Part shown: positions 1 through 6,234 of the stretch, piece after piece | How the letters are laid out: the number at the start of each line of letters is the position of its first letter | How positions within the stretch are numbered: the first letter of the stretch is position 1 | From: Acidobacteriota bacterium | Lineage (GTDB): Bacteria; Acidobacteriota; Polarisedimenticolia; J045 | Length of the DNA: 12,508 nt | Direction of reading: 5' to 3' | NCBI GenBank assembly: GCA_024276295.1 | Contig: JAJRXN010000453.1 | Location: forward strand, 1 to 12,508 | Notes under the pieces: generated by a model | What the model was told of the DNA's origin: nothing | What the model saw: only the letters and a program-made list of their open reading frames with translations | Databases searched by the model: none | Position numbers and translations under genes: made by a program

Positions 1-1
1 C

Positions 2-292
2 GGCCAGACGACCTACCGCATCCTCGATGGCGTCGAGCTGGTGCACGTTCCGGAATCGGACACGTCCCTGATGAACAGCTTCGGCACGGGGGACATCGAC
101 TCCGGACTGTTCAACAACTGGCTTGACCCATCGCCCGGCGGCAACACCGGTGGCTGCAGCTCCGGCGGCAAGGGCGCCTCGTCGTGCGACCATTCCGGCA
201 GCGGCTGGAGTTGCGGTGTGAGCTGTGGGGCCGGCTACTACACCTGCTGCAACCCGGTCGGCGACGGCGGCTGCACCTGCCGCAAGGAATAG
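2..292 (+). CDS. C-terminal part of a Gly/Ser-rich protein with an eight-cysteine tail (5' end outside window)
   Basis: The reading frame is open from the window edge to the TAG at 290-292, so the true start lies upstream. A GTG at 41 is an internal codon option with no visible ribosome binding site. The visible 96 residues begin with an ordinary soluble-looking stretch (GQTTYRILDGVELVHVPESD). They then become Gly/Ser/Asn-rich and end in a cysteine cluster with spacing C-x9-C-x8-C-x3-C-x6-CC-x7-C-x-C and a basic/acidic RKE terminus. No membrane segment is seen in the visible part. Eight closely spaced cysteines suggest disulfides, metal binding, or the core of a modified peptide; the sequence does not decide between these. 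The GYYTCC segment resembles short cysteine-rich tails of small bacterial secreted or peptide-like proteins, from memory only. The family is not recognised. Translation and frame are secure; function is unknown. Confidence 0.6.
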   Translation, partial: GQTTYRILDGVELVHVPESDTSLMNSFGTGDIDSGLFNNWLDPSPGGNTGGCSSGGKGASSCDHSGSGWSCGVSCGAGYYTCCNPVGDGGCTCRKE

Positions 293-318
293 CCGGCGGA
301 TCACACGGCATGACATGC

Positions 319-359
319 GAGGTGGGAGAACGCGTCGCGTCCGCGCGCCCTCCCACCTC
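319..359. terminator. Hairpin between convergent genes, likely bidirectional terminator
   Basis: GAGGTGGGAG at 319-328 is exactly complementary to CTCCCACCTC at 350-359, giving a 10-bp perfect stem around a 21-nt GC-rich loop that can pair further inside. It lies between the stop of the cysteine-rich gene (292) and the stop of the convergent beta-barrel gene (386), where a shared terminator is expected. There is no T-tract on either side, so it is not a classical intrinsic terminator; it may need Rho or act mainly as a 3'-end stabiliser. Confidence 0.55.
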
Positions 360-385
360 TGCCGCATTCGCCTCGCGGCAGCCGG

Positions 386-919
386 TCAGGGCCTGTAGCG
401 GACCGTCGCCATGACCGAAGTCTGGCTGCTGTCCTCGCCGATCCCGGGCCCGAAGTCGAAGCCGGTCAGGGCAACCTGCACCGAGAAGCCGACCGACAGC
501 TTCGGTTGCAGCGGGAAGTCGACCGAGACTCCGAGCGGAATGATGTAGCTCGTGTCGTCTCGGGAGCCGAGCGGGCGGTCGAGATCGCCGTAGACCAGAC
601 CGAGGCCGACGTACGGGACGACCTCGAAGCCCTCGAAGTCGAAGTGGAAGCGGGCCGTCACGGCGCCGGAGATCTGGACGTAGTCCGAGGTCGGCGTCAG
701 ATGGACCGGGAAGCCGACCGAGAACGCCGGCGAGAGGTAGCGCTCCGGAACGAAGCCGATCGCGAACTCGGAGCCGTCCGGCGTGCCGGAAAAGAAGCCG
801 AGTTCGGCGCCGTAGCCCCAGTCGGCGGTCTGGGCCTACGCGGGCGTCGCCGCCAGCGCGCAGAGCAGGAGGGCCGGAAGCAGAACGGCCGGAACAGTCT
901 GGACCCACGGTCTCTTCAT
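386..919 (-). pseudogene. Small outer-membrane beta-barrel protein gene interrupted by one in-frame TAG
   Basis: Read from an ATG at 919 down to a TGA at 388-386, this frame encodes a 27-residue signal peptide (MKRPWVQTVPAVLLPALLLC then ALAATPA). It then meets a TAG at 838-836 (codon 28) and continues without another break for 149 residues. The part after the TAG begins AQTADWGYGAELGFF and shows alternating hydrophobic/polar strands joined by short Gly/Asp turns. It ends in an amphipathic strand finishing TVRYRP, with a tyrosine near the C-terminus as in many porin-like barrels. It resembles small 8-stranded OmpX/OmpW-type or PF13505-like barrels. The start at 919 is supported by AAGGAG nine bases upstream. 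The downstream piece alone has only a GTG at 661 and no signal peptide, so it is unlikely to be a separate gene. One base (CAG to TAG) would explain the break, giving a mature start near QAQTADWG. The cause could be recent decay, amber readthrough or a base error. The gene is divergent from marR. Confidence 0.7.
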
Positions 920-928
920 CGTGTCGTT

Positions 929-934
929 CTCCTT
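929..934 (-). promoter_or_regulatory. Shine-Dalgarno site fixing the start of the beta-barrel gene
   Basis: On the minus strand this reads AAGGAG, nine bases before the ATG at 919. It selects the start that gives a clean signal peptide. The frame stays open further upstream to 1105, but that extension has no signal-like character. Confidence 0.7.
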
Positions 935-1119
935 GCTCGTCCCCGAGGTCAGACATGCAGGATGCCAGACACGAAGCCCCGGCGCACCAAGGGCGGATCC
1001 GGCGCCGGCGAGCGCTCGTGGGTCGGGCGCCCGGCGGAAGCCGTGCCGTTCATCTCCCGGGGCTCCTTCCGGCCGGAGCGCCGCATGCGGAAGGCCGCGT
1101 TTCACGCAGCGGGAGGACT

Positions 1120-1148
1120 GTCAACTGCTGAACTGTTCATGGATTGAC
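1120..1148. promoter_or_regulatory. Symmetric interrupted palindrome, probable MarR-family operator
   Basis: The sequence has the form GTCAA-N4-TGAAC-T-GTTCA-N4-TTGAC, symmetric about base 1134. The inner arms at 1129-1133 and 1135-1139 and the outer arms at 1120-1124 and 1144-1148 are all perfectly complementary with equal spacing. It lies 34-62 bases upstream of the MarR-family ATG, in the divergent gap shared with the beta-barrel gene, and directly abuts a TATACT box. MarR dimers typically bind such inverted repeats and often repress their own gene and a divergent neighbour. Binding is inferred, not shown. The local composition is AT-richer than its surroundings, which also suggests a regulatory site. 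Confidence 0.6.
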
Positions 1149-1154
1149 TATACT
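1149..1154 (+). promoter_or_regulatory. Candidate -10 box of the marR-type gene
   Basis: TATACT matches the sigma-70 -10 consensus at five of six bases and sits 27 bases before the ATG at 1182. No good -35 hexamer is seen 16-18 bases upstream; that position falls inside the palindrome at 1120-1148. A bound repressor would therefore cover the promoter. Confidence 0.4.
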
Positions 1155-1181
1155 GCCGGCCAGCCCCACCGAGGAACCACG

Positions 1182-1697
1182 ATGGGCACACGCCACAAGG
1201 GCCCGGCCGCCGAGGTCCGCGCCCTCGACGCGTACATCAAGCTCAAGCGGGCCGTCAACGCGGTCGACGCGCGCACGGCGCCCGCGCTGCGGGCCGAGAA
1301 GCTGACCGAGAACCAGTTCGCGGTGCTCGAGCTGCTCTGGCATCTCGGCCCCCGGGCGCAGCACGAGATCGGCCGCCGGATCCTGACCAGCCGCGCCAAC
1401 GTCACGCTGATCGTCGATCAGCTCTCGGCCCGCGGGCTCGTGCGGCGCGAGCGCGACCGTGGCGACCGTCGCTGCGTGCGGGTCCACCTGACCGCTGCGG
1501 GGCGCTCGCTGATCGCGCGGGTGTTCCCGGGCCACGCGGTCCGGATCACCGAGGCGTTCTCGTCGCTGACCGCCGCCGAGCAGCGCGAGCTGGCCCGGCT
1601 GTGCCGCAAGCTCGGCCGGGGCGCGGCCGGCGGGCAGGAGCCGGCCGGGCGTCAGTCACCGAGCAGGTCGTCGAGCGCCCGCCGCGGGATGCGGTAG
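1182..1697 (+). CDS. MarR-family winged-helix transcriptional regulator
   Basis: A 171-residue cytosolic DNA-binding protein. MarR proteins act as dimers that usually repress transport, stress or degradation genes until a small ligand or oxidant releases them. The winged helix is clear: LTENQFAVLELLWHLGP (about 41-57) leads into a helix-turn-helix (about 58-84, with SRANVTLIVDQLSARGLV as the recognition region). The wing follows, with the family signature DRGDRRCVRVHLTAAG (about 92-107). N- and C-terminal helices provide the dimer interface. The start at 1182 is chosen over upstream in-frame starts because GAGGA lies six bases before it and the MarR fold begins just after. Two Cys residues (98, 141) are present; redox sensing is possible but unsupported. 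Residues after about 148 form a Ser/Arg/Gly-rich tail whose last codons overlap the end of the convergent SPFH gene. The palindrome at 1120-1148 suggests autoregulation and control of the divergent beta-barrel gene. Confidence 0.9.
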   Translation: MGTRHKGPAAEVRALDAYIKLKRAVNAVDARTAPALRAEKLTENQFAVLELLWHLGPRAQHEIGRRILTSRANVTLIVDQLSARGLVRRERDRGDRRCVRVHLTAAGRSLIARVFPGHAVRITEAFSSLTAAEQRELARLCRKLGRGAAGGQEPAGRQSPSRSSSARRGMR

Positions 1698-2737
1698 ACC
1701 GAGCCGATCTTCTTCGCCCGGAGGTCCCCGGCCTCGATGGCGGCGATCACGTCCTTCTCGTCGACCCGCAGGAGCTGCGCGGCCTCGGCCGGCGAGAGCA
1801 CCTCGGTGGCGCCCCGCGGCGGCGCCGCAGCGGATGCGGCGCCCCCCGTCGCGCCGATCCCGAGCGACGGCCCCTGCTGGCGCATCAGCTCCTGGGCGAT
1901 GGCGAAGCCGACCGCCATCTCGCTGGCCATGCCGCCGGTTCCCGCGCCGCCTTCCTGCATTCCGCGCGCCATCTGGAACTTGACGTAGTCGTTGAGGTCG
2001 CCGATCGCGGTCATCGACGAGCGCTCGTCGAGCGCCTTTTCGGCCTCCGGCGGCACCGAGACGTTCTCGACGACGAAGCTGGTCAGCTCGATGCCGTACT
2101 TCGCCCGGAACGCCGGGTTGATCATCGGCAGCAGCGCCTGACCCAGCTCGCCGTAGCGCGAGGCGACGTCGAGGAGCGGAACGCGCGCCGAGGCCAGCGC
2201 GTCGCTGAAGACCGACACGATCCGGGAGCGCATCGTATCGGCGAACTCGTCGAGGCGGAAGTCGCGGTCCGAGCCGGAAACCTCGCGCAGGAACGTCTTC
2301 GGCTCGACGACATGGAAGTCGTAGATGCCGAAGGCGCGCGCGCGGACGATCCCGAGGTCGTCGTCGCGCAGCATGATCGGGTTCGACGTCCCCCACCGGT
2401 TGCCCGGGAAGACCCGCGTCGTGACGAAGTAGACGTCGGCCTTGAACGGCGACTCGAAGCCGTAGCGCCACGACTGCAGCCGCGTGAGCACCGGGATGTT
2501 GTCGGTCGTCAGCCGGTGCTTGCCCGGACCGTACGTGTCGCCGAACTGGCCGAGGTAGACGAACTGCGCCACCTGCGATTCACGGACGACGAGCTGCGCT
2601 CCGCGCTTGATCGCCTTGTCCTCGTCGGGGAATCGCCACGCGAGGGTATCGCGGGTGTCGTCCTGCCACTCGATGATCTCGATCAGCTCGGAACGGATGA
2701 ACTTCCCGAGCCCGCTGCGCTTCGTTCCGGTCGGCAT
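1652..2737 (-). CDS. SPFH/Band-7 (YdjI-like) protein with C-terminal excisionase-type helix-turn-helix
   Basis: A 361-residue protein starting at the ATG at 2737, preceded by GGGAGAG about six bases upstream. Residues about 10-250 form an SPFH domain of the type seen in YdjI-like 'virion core' proteins: FIRSELIEIIEWQDD near the N-terminus, repeated beta strands (QLVVRESQVAQFVYLG), then FGIYDFHVVEPKTFL and IELTSFVVENVSVPPEAEKA. A Gly/Ala/Met-rich linker (about 262-310) follows. Homologues usually end in a zinc ribbon or similar small module. Here residues 311-361 (TEVLSPAEAAQLLRVDEKDV through RIPRRALDDLLGD) match the MerR/excisionase-like HTH of PF12728. There is no signal peptide or membrane helix, so the protein is probably cytosolic or membrane-associated and oligomeric. 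The C-terminal module could bind DNA or serve as a protein-interaction piece. The 3' end overlaps that of marR by 46 bases, tail to tail. SPFH call strong; cellular role unknown. Confidence 0.88.
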   Translation of the reverse strand: MPTGTKRSGLGKFIRSELIEIIEWQDDTRDTLAWRFPDEDKAIKRGAQLVVRESQVAQFVYLGQFGDTYGPGKHRLTTDNIPVLTRLQSWRYGFESPFKADVYFVTTRVFPGNRWGTSNPIMLRDDDLGIVRARAFGIYDFHVVEPKTFLREVSGSDRDFRLDEFADTMRSRIVSVFSDALASARVPLLDVASRYGELGQALLPMINPAFRAKYGIELTSFVVENVSVPPEAEKALDERSSMTAIGDLNDYVKFQMARGMQEGGAGTGGMASEMAVGFAIAQELMRQQGPSLGIGATGGAASAAAPPRGATEVLSPAEAAQLLRVDEKDVIAAIEAGDLRAKKIGSVYRIPRRALDDLLGD

Positions 2738-2860
2738 CGCGTCTCTCCCGTGGCGGCCCCCGGCCGCGGAACGGGGCCCCCGGACCCGCCGGCTCGGCGG
2801 CCCCCTTCCGCGAATGTATGCTCCGGCGGGCGACGCGTCCGCCGCCCGGGAGGATTTGCC

Positions 2861-5800
2861 GTGTCTCGCCTGGGATGGGCCGTTCCGGCCGTTCTGACCC
2901 TGCTCTCCGCCTCCGCGGCCGCCGCCTCGACGCCGGCCTGCGTGATCCACCACGATCTGCACGTGCGGCTCGATCCGGAAGCCCACAGGCTCGCGGCCGA
3001 AGACCGCCTGTCCTGGTCCGCCGGCTGCCCGACCGGAGAGCTGGAGTTCGCGCTCCACCGCGGGCTCGGCCCGCAGGTCCTCGACGAGGACTGGCGGCTC
3101 GAGCCCCTCGATGGCGACGCCGACGAAACTCCGCTGTTCGAGCGGTTTCGCCTCGTCGGCCCGGAGGGAGCGGCCGGACCGGTGACCCTGCGCCTGGCCG
3201 GCACGATCGACCACCCGCTCGAGCAGGTCGGGCGCGAGTACCAGCGCGGGTTCTCCGAGACGCCGGGGACGATCGGCCCCGAGGGGATCTACCTTGCCGG
3301 CGGCACCGGCTGGTACCCGCACGTCGAGGGGGCGCTGGTGACGTTCCGCGTCGAGGCCGAGGGCTTCGCCGCGCCGTACGACGTCGTGTCGAGCGGCGCC
3401 CGGGAGGTGCACGAGACCGGCCCCGACGGTGCGCGGCGCGTCGTCTGGCACTCGGCGGAGCCGCTCGAGGAGATCTACCTCGTGGGCGGGCCGCTGGTCG
3501 AGTACTCGGACCAGCGGGGAGACGTCGCGCTGTACGTGTTCCTGCGCGAGCAGGACGATGCGCTCGCTCGGCGGTACCTCGCCGCGTTGCAGCGCTACCT
3601 GGCGATGTACGAGGCGGTGCTCCCGCCCTATCCGTTCCCGGCGTTCTCGGTGGTCGAGAACTTCTGGGAGACGGGCTACGGCATGCCGGGCTTCACGCTG
3701 CTCGGCTCGCAGGTGATCCGCTTTCCGTTCATCCTGACGACGTCGTTCCCGCACGAGGTGCTGCACAACTGGTGGGGCAACTCGGTCTACGTCGCGCCGG
3801 ACACCGGCAACTGGTGCGAGGGGCTGACGGCCTACATGGCCGATCACGTGTTCGCCGAGCACAAGCAGTCGGACGCGCTGTACCGCCGGGCGACGCTCCA
3901 GAAGTTCACCGACTTCGTCCGCGGCGAAGGGGACTTCCCGCTGCGCGAGTTCACCTCCCGGCACTCGGCGTCGTCCGAGGCGGTCGGCTACGGCAAGAGC
4001 CTGATGCTGTTCCACATGGTCCGGCGCGGCCTCGGCGACGACGCGTTCCGCAAGGCGCTCGACGGCTTCGCCGAGAGCTTCCGCTTCCGGCGCGCGCGGT
4101 TCGACGACCTCGGGGCGGCGTTCGCCGGCACCGGCGGGGAGCCTTGGAACGCGTTCGTCGAGGCGTGGGTCTCCCGGCCGGGTGCCCCGCGGATCGCCCT
4201 CGACGCGGTCCACACGCGGCCGGGCGAGGCGCCGGGGGAGGTCGTTCTGGAGCTGACCCTCGGCCAGCGGGACGTCGCCGAGCCGTTTCCGCTGCGGGTC
4301 CCGGTGCTCGTGACGCTCGAGGGGGACAACTACCCTGTCTGGCGGGCGGTCGATCTTTCGAGCGGCAGGGCGACGGTGGAGATCCCCTGCCCCGCCCGCC
4401 CCCTGAGGATCGACATCGATCCGCTGTTCGACGTCATGCGGCGGCTCGACCCGCGGGAGATCCCGCCGGCCCTGTCCACGGTCCTCGGTGCCGAAGCGCC
4501 GCTGTTCGTGCTGCCGGCCGACGCCTCCGAGACGGAGCGCGATGCGTGGCGCGATCTCGCCGGACACTGGTCCGCGCCGGCCGAGCCGCGGATCGTCCTC
4601 GACCGGGACCTCGAGACGCTGCCCGGGGAGAACGCGTTCCTGTTCGGGACGACCAACCGCTTCGCCCCGGCGATCGCCGCCGCGCTGGCCGCGCAGGGCG
4701 TCGTGCTCGACGACGCGACGCTCCGCGTCGGATCGACCCGCGTGGAACGGTCGGGTCACAGCCTGCTGCTCGTCGCGCGACATCCCGACGATCCGGCCCA
4801 GGCGCTGTGCTGGATCGCCGCCGACCCGGTCGCCGCGATCGCCGGGCTGGCGCGCAAGCTGCCGCACTACACGAAGTACTCCTGGCTGGCGTTCGAGGGC
4901 GAGGCCCCGGACAACGTCGGCAAGGGCCTGTGGGAGCCGCTGTCCTCGCCGCTGACGCGCCAGCTCGGGGACGAGCCGGTCGAGCGGGCTCCCGCACCGA
5001 GCCGCTCTCCGCTGATCGAACTCCCTCCGGCCTACGACCCGCTGGCGCTGATCGAGACCGTGCGGGTCCTCGGGGCCCCGGAGCTGGAGGGGCGCGGGCT
5101 CGGCACGCCGGGCCTCGAGCGGGCGACGGCGCTCGTCGAGCAGCGCATGCGGGAGGCCGGGCTGCGCCCGCTGGAGGGCGACGGCTTCCGCAGCACATGG
5201 ACCGCGCGCGAGGGGCTGCCGCGCGAGATGACGCTGACGAATCTCGTCGGGCTGGTACCGGCCCGGCCCGGAGCGCCGGCGATGCCGCCGGTGCTGCTGA
5301 TGGCCCATCTCGATCATCTCGGCCGCGGCTGGCCGGACGTGCGTGCCGGCAACGAAGGCCAGGTGCACCCCGGGGCCGACGACAACGCCTCCGGCGTCGC
5401 CGTCGCGCTCGAGGTCGCGCGGGCGCTGGCGGCCGATCCGGCGCGTGACCGGGCGGTGATCGTCGCCATCGTCACGGGCGAGGAGGCCGGGCGGCTGGGG
5501 TCGCGACGTCTGCTGGCACGGCTTGCCTCCTCGGCGCGGACCCCGCTCGCCTGCATCAACCTCGACACCGTCGGCCGGCTCGAAGACGGGCCGCTGACGG
5601 TGATCGGCGCGGAGACGGCCCGCGAGTGGCGCTACCTGTTCATGGGCGTCGGCTACACGACGGGACTGCGGATCGAGATCGCGAAGGAATCCCTCGATTC
5701 GTCGGACCAGGTCTCCTGCCACGAGGCCGGCGTTCCCGCGGTGCAGCTCTTCACCGGCGCGCACGAGGACTACCACCGGCCGAGCGACGTGCCGGAGAAG

Positions 5801-6202
5801 ATCGACGCCCGGGGCCTGGCCCGCGTGACCGAGGCGGCGTACCAGGCCGTCGCCTACCTCGCCGAGCGCGGCGAGCCGCTGACGTCGGCCGTCTCCGCCA
5901 CGAAGGCCGCGGCGCGTCCGGCGGCGCCACGGAGTGCACGGCGGGTGCTGCTCGGCACCGTTCCGGACTTCGGCTTCGCCGGCCCCGGCGTGCGCCTCGA
6001 GGACACCGTCACCGGCTCGCCCGCGGCGGACGCGGGGATGCGCGCCGGCGACGTGCTGGTCGCGATCGACGGCGAACCGGTGACGGATCTCCGCGCGTAT
6101 GCCAAGCTGCTCGCTCGCCACGCGCCAGGCGACGAAGTGACGCTGACCTGGGAACGCAACGGCGAACGGATGACGGCCAAAGTGACGCTCAAGGCCAGGT
6201 AA
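2861..6202 (+). CDS. Exported M1-M28-PDZ multidomain metallopeptidase
   Basis: A 1113-residue protein starting at a GTG with GGGAGGA six bases upstream. Residues 1-23 are a signal peptide (AVPAVLTLLSASAAAAS); the nearby Cys lacks a lipobox. Residues about 25-450 form an M1 gluzincin peptidase: VVENFWETGYGMPGF (264-278) replaces the GxMEN exopeptidase loop, the zinc motif is HEVLH (298-302) with Glu320, and Tyr377 in GYGKSLMLFHM is the likely catalytic tyrosine. A middle region (about 540-715) ends KLPHYTKYSWLAFEGE. Residues about 730-985 form an M28 aminopeptidase with a full two-zinc set: His816/Asp818 (AHLDHLG), Asp840/841 (GADDNASG), Glu874/875 (TGEEAG), Asp902 (NLDTVG) and His972 (HEDYHRPSD). 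A PDZ domain (about 1030-1112) with SPAADAGMRAGDVLVAIDGE closes the chain. Two aminopeptidase-type centres in one exported chain suggest periplasmic or extracellular peptide hydrolysis, with PDZ for substrate or partner binding. It is probably co-transcribed with the lipoprotein 32 bases downstream. Domain calls secure; substrate unknown. Confidence 0.92.
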   Translation: MSRLGWAVPAVLTLLSASAAAASTPACVIHHDLHVRLDPEAHRLAAEDRLSWSAGCPTGELEFALHRGLGPQVLDEDWRLEPLDGDADETPLFERFRLVGPEGAAGPVTLRLAGTIDHPLEQVGREYQRGFSETPGTIGPEGIYLAGGTGWYPHVEGALVTFRVEAEGFAAPYDVVSSGAREVHETGPDGARRVVWHSAEPLEEIYLVGGPLVEYSDQRGDVALYVFLREQDDALARRYLAALQRYLAMYEAVLPPYPFPAFSVVENFWETGYGMPGFTLLGSQVIRFPFILTTSFPHEVLHNWWGNSVYVAPDTGNWCEGLTAYMADHVFAEHKQSDALYRRATLQKFTDFVRGEGDFPLREFTSRHSASSEAVGYGKSLMLFHMVRRGLGDDAFRKALDGFAESFRFRRARFDDLGAAFAGTGGEPWNAFVEAWVSRPGAPRIALDAVHTRPGEAPGEVVLELTLGQRDVAEPFPLRVPVLVTLEGDNYPVWRAVDLSSGRATVEIPCPARPLRIDIDPLFDVMRRLDPREIPPALSTVLGAEAPLFVLPADASETERDAWRDLAGHWSAPAEPRIVLDRDLETLPGENAFLFGTTNRFAPAIAAALAAQGVVLDDATLRVGSTRVERSGHSLLLVARHPDDPAQALCWIAADPVAAIAGLARKLPHYTKYSWLAFEGEAPDNVGKGLWEPLSSPLTRQLGDEPVERAPAPSRSPLIELPPAYDPLALIETVRVLGAPELEGRGLGTPGLERATALVEQRMREAGLRPLEGDGFRSTWTAREGLPREMTLTNLVGLVPARPGAPAMPPVLLMAHLDHLGRGWPDVRAGNEGQVHPGADDNASGVAVALEVARALAADPARDRAVIVAIVTGEEAGRLGSRRLLARLASSARTPLACINLDTVGRLEDGPLTVIGAETAREWRYLFMGVGYTTGLRIEIAKESLDSSDQVSCHEAGVPAVQLFTGAHEDYHRPSDVPEKIDARGLARVTEAAYQAVAYLAERGEPLTSAVSATKAAARPAAPRSARRVLLGTVPDFGFAGPGVRLEDTVTGSPAADAGMRAGDVLVAIDGEPVTDLRAYAKLLARHAPGDEVTLTWERNGERMTAKVTLKAR

Positions 6203-6234
6203 GCAGGTCGGGAAGCGACGGAGGACGACCAGCG

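Noticed and set aside
1068..1090. Short perfect palindromes TCCGGCCGGA (1068-1077) and CCGCATGCGG (1081-1090)
   Set aside because: Ten-base GC-rich palindromes are expected by chance here, and they lack the spaced double-arm layout of the site at 1120-1148.
506..1147. Plus-strand frame of 213 codons antisense to the beta-barrel gene
   Set aside because: It has a highly charged, low-complexity Arg/Glu composition, no family motif and no ribosome binding site. It mirrors the real minus-strand gene.
921..1181. N-terminal extension of the MarR frame upstream of 1182
   Set aside because: The extension crosses the promoter and operator region, has no MarR character, and a good ribosome binding site precedes 1182.
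2817..2822. TATGCT as a -10 box for the M1-M28 gene
   Set aside because: Only four of six bases match and no -35 element is present. It is plausible by position but not supported enough to annotate.
2818..5448. Plus-strand frame of 876 codons overlapping the M1-M28 gene
   Set aside because: It is a frame-shifted, Arg/Gly/Ala/Pro-rich shadow with no domain. The true frame has all active-site motifs.
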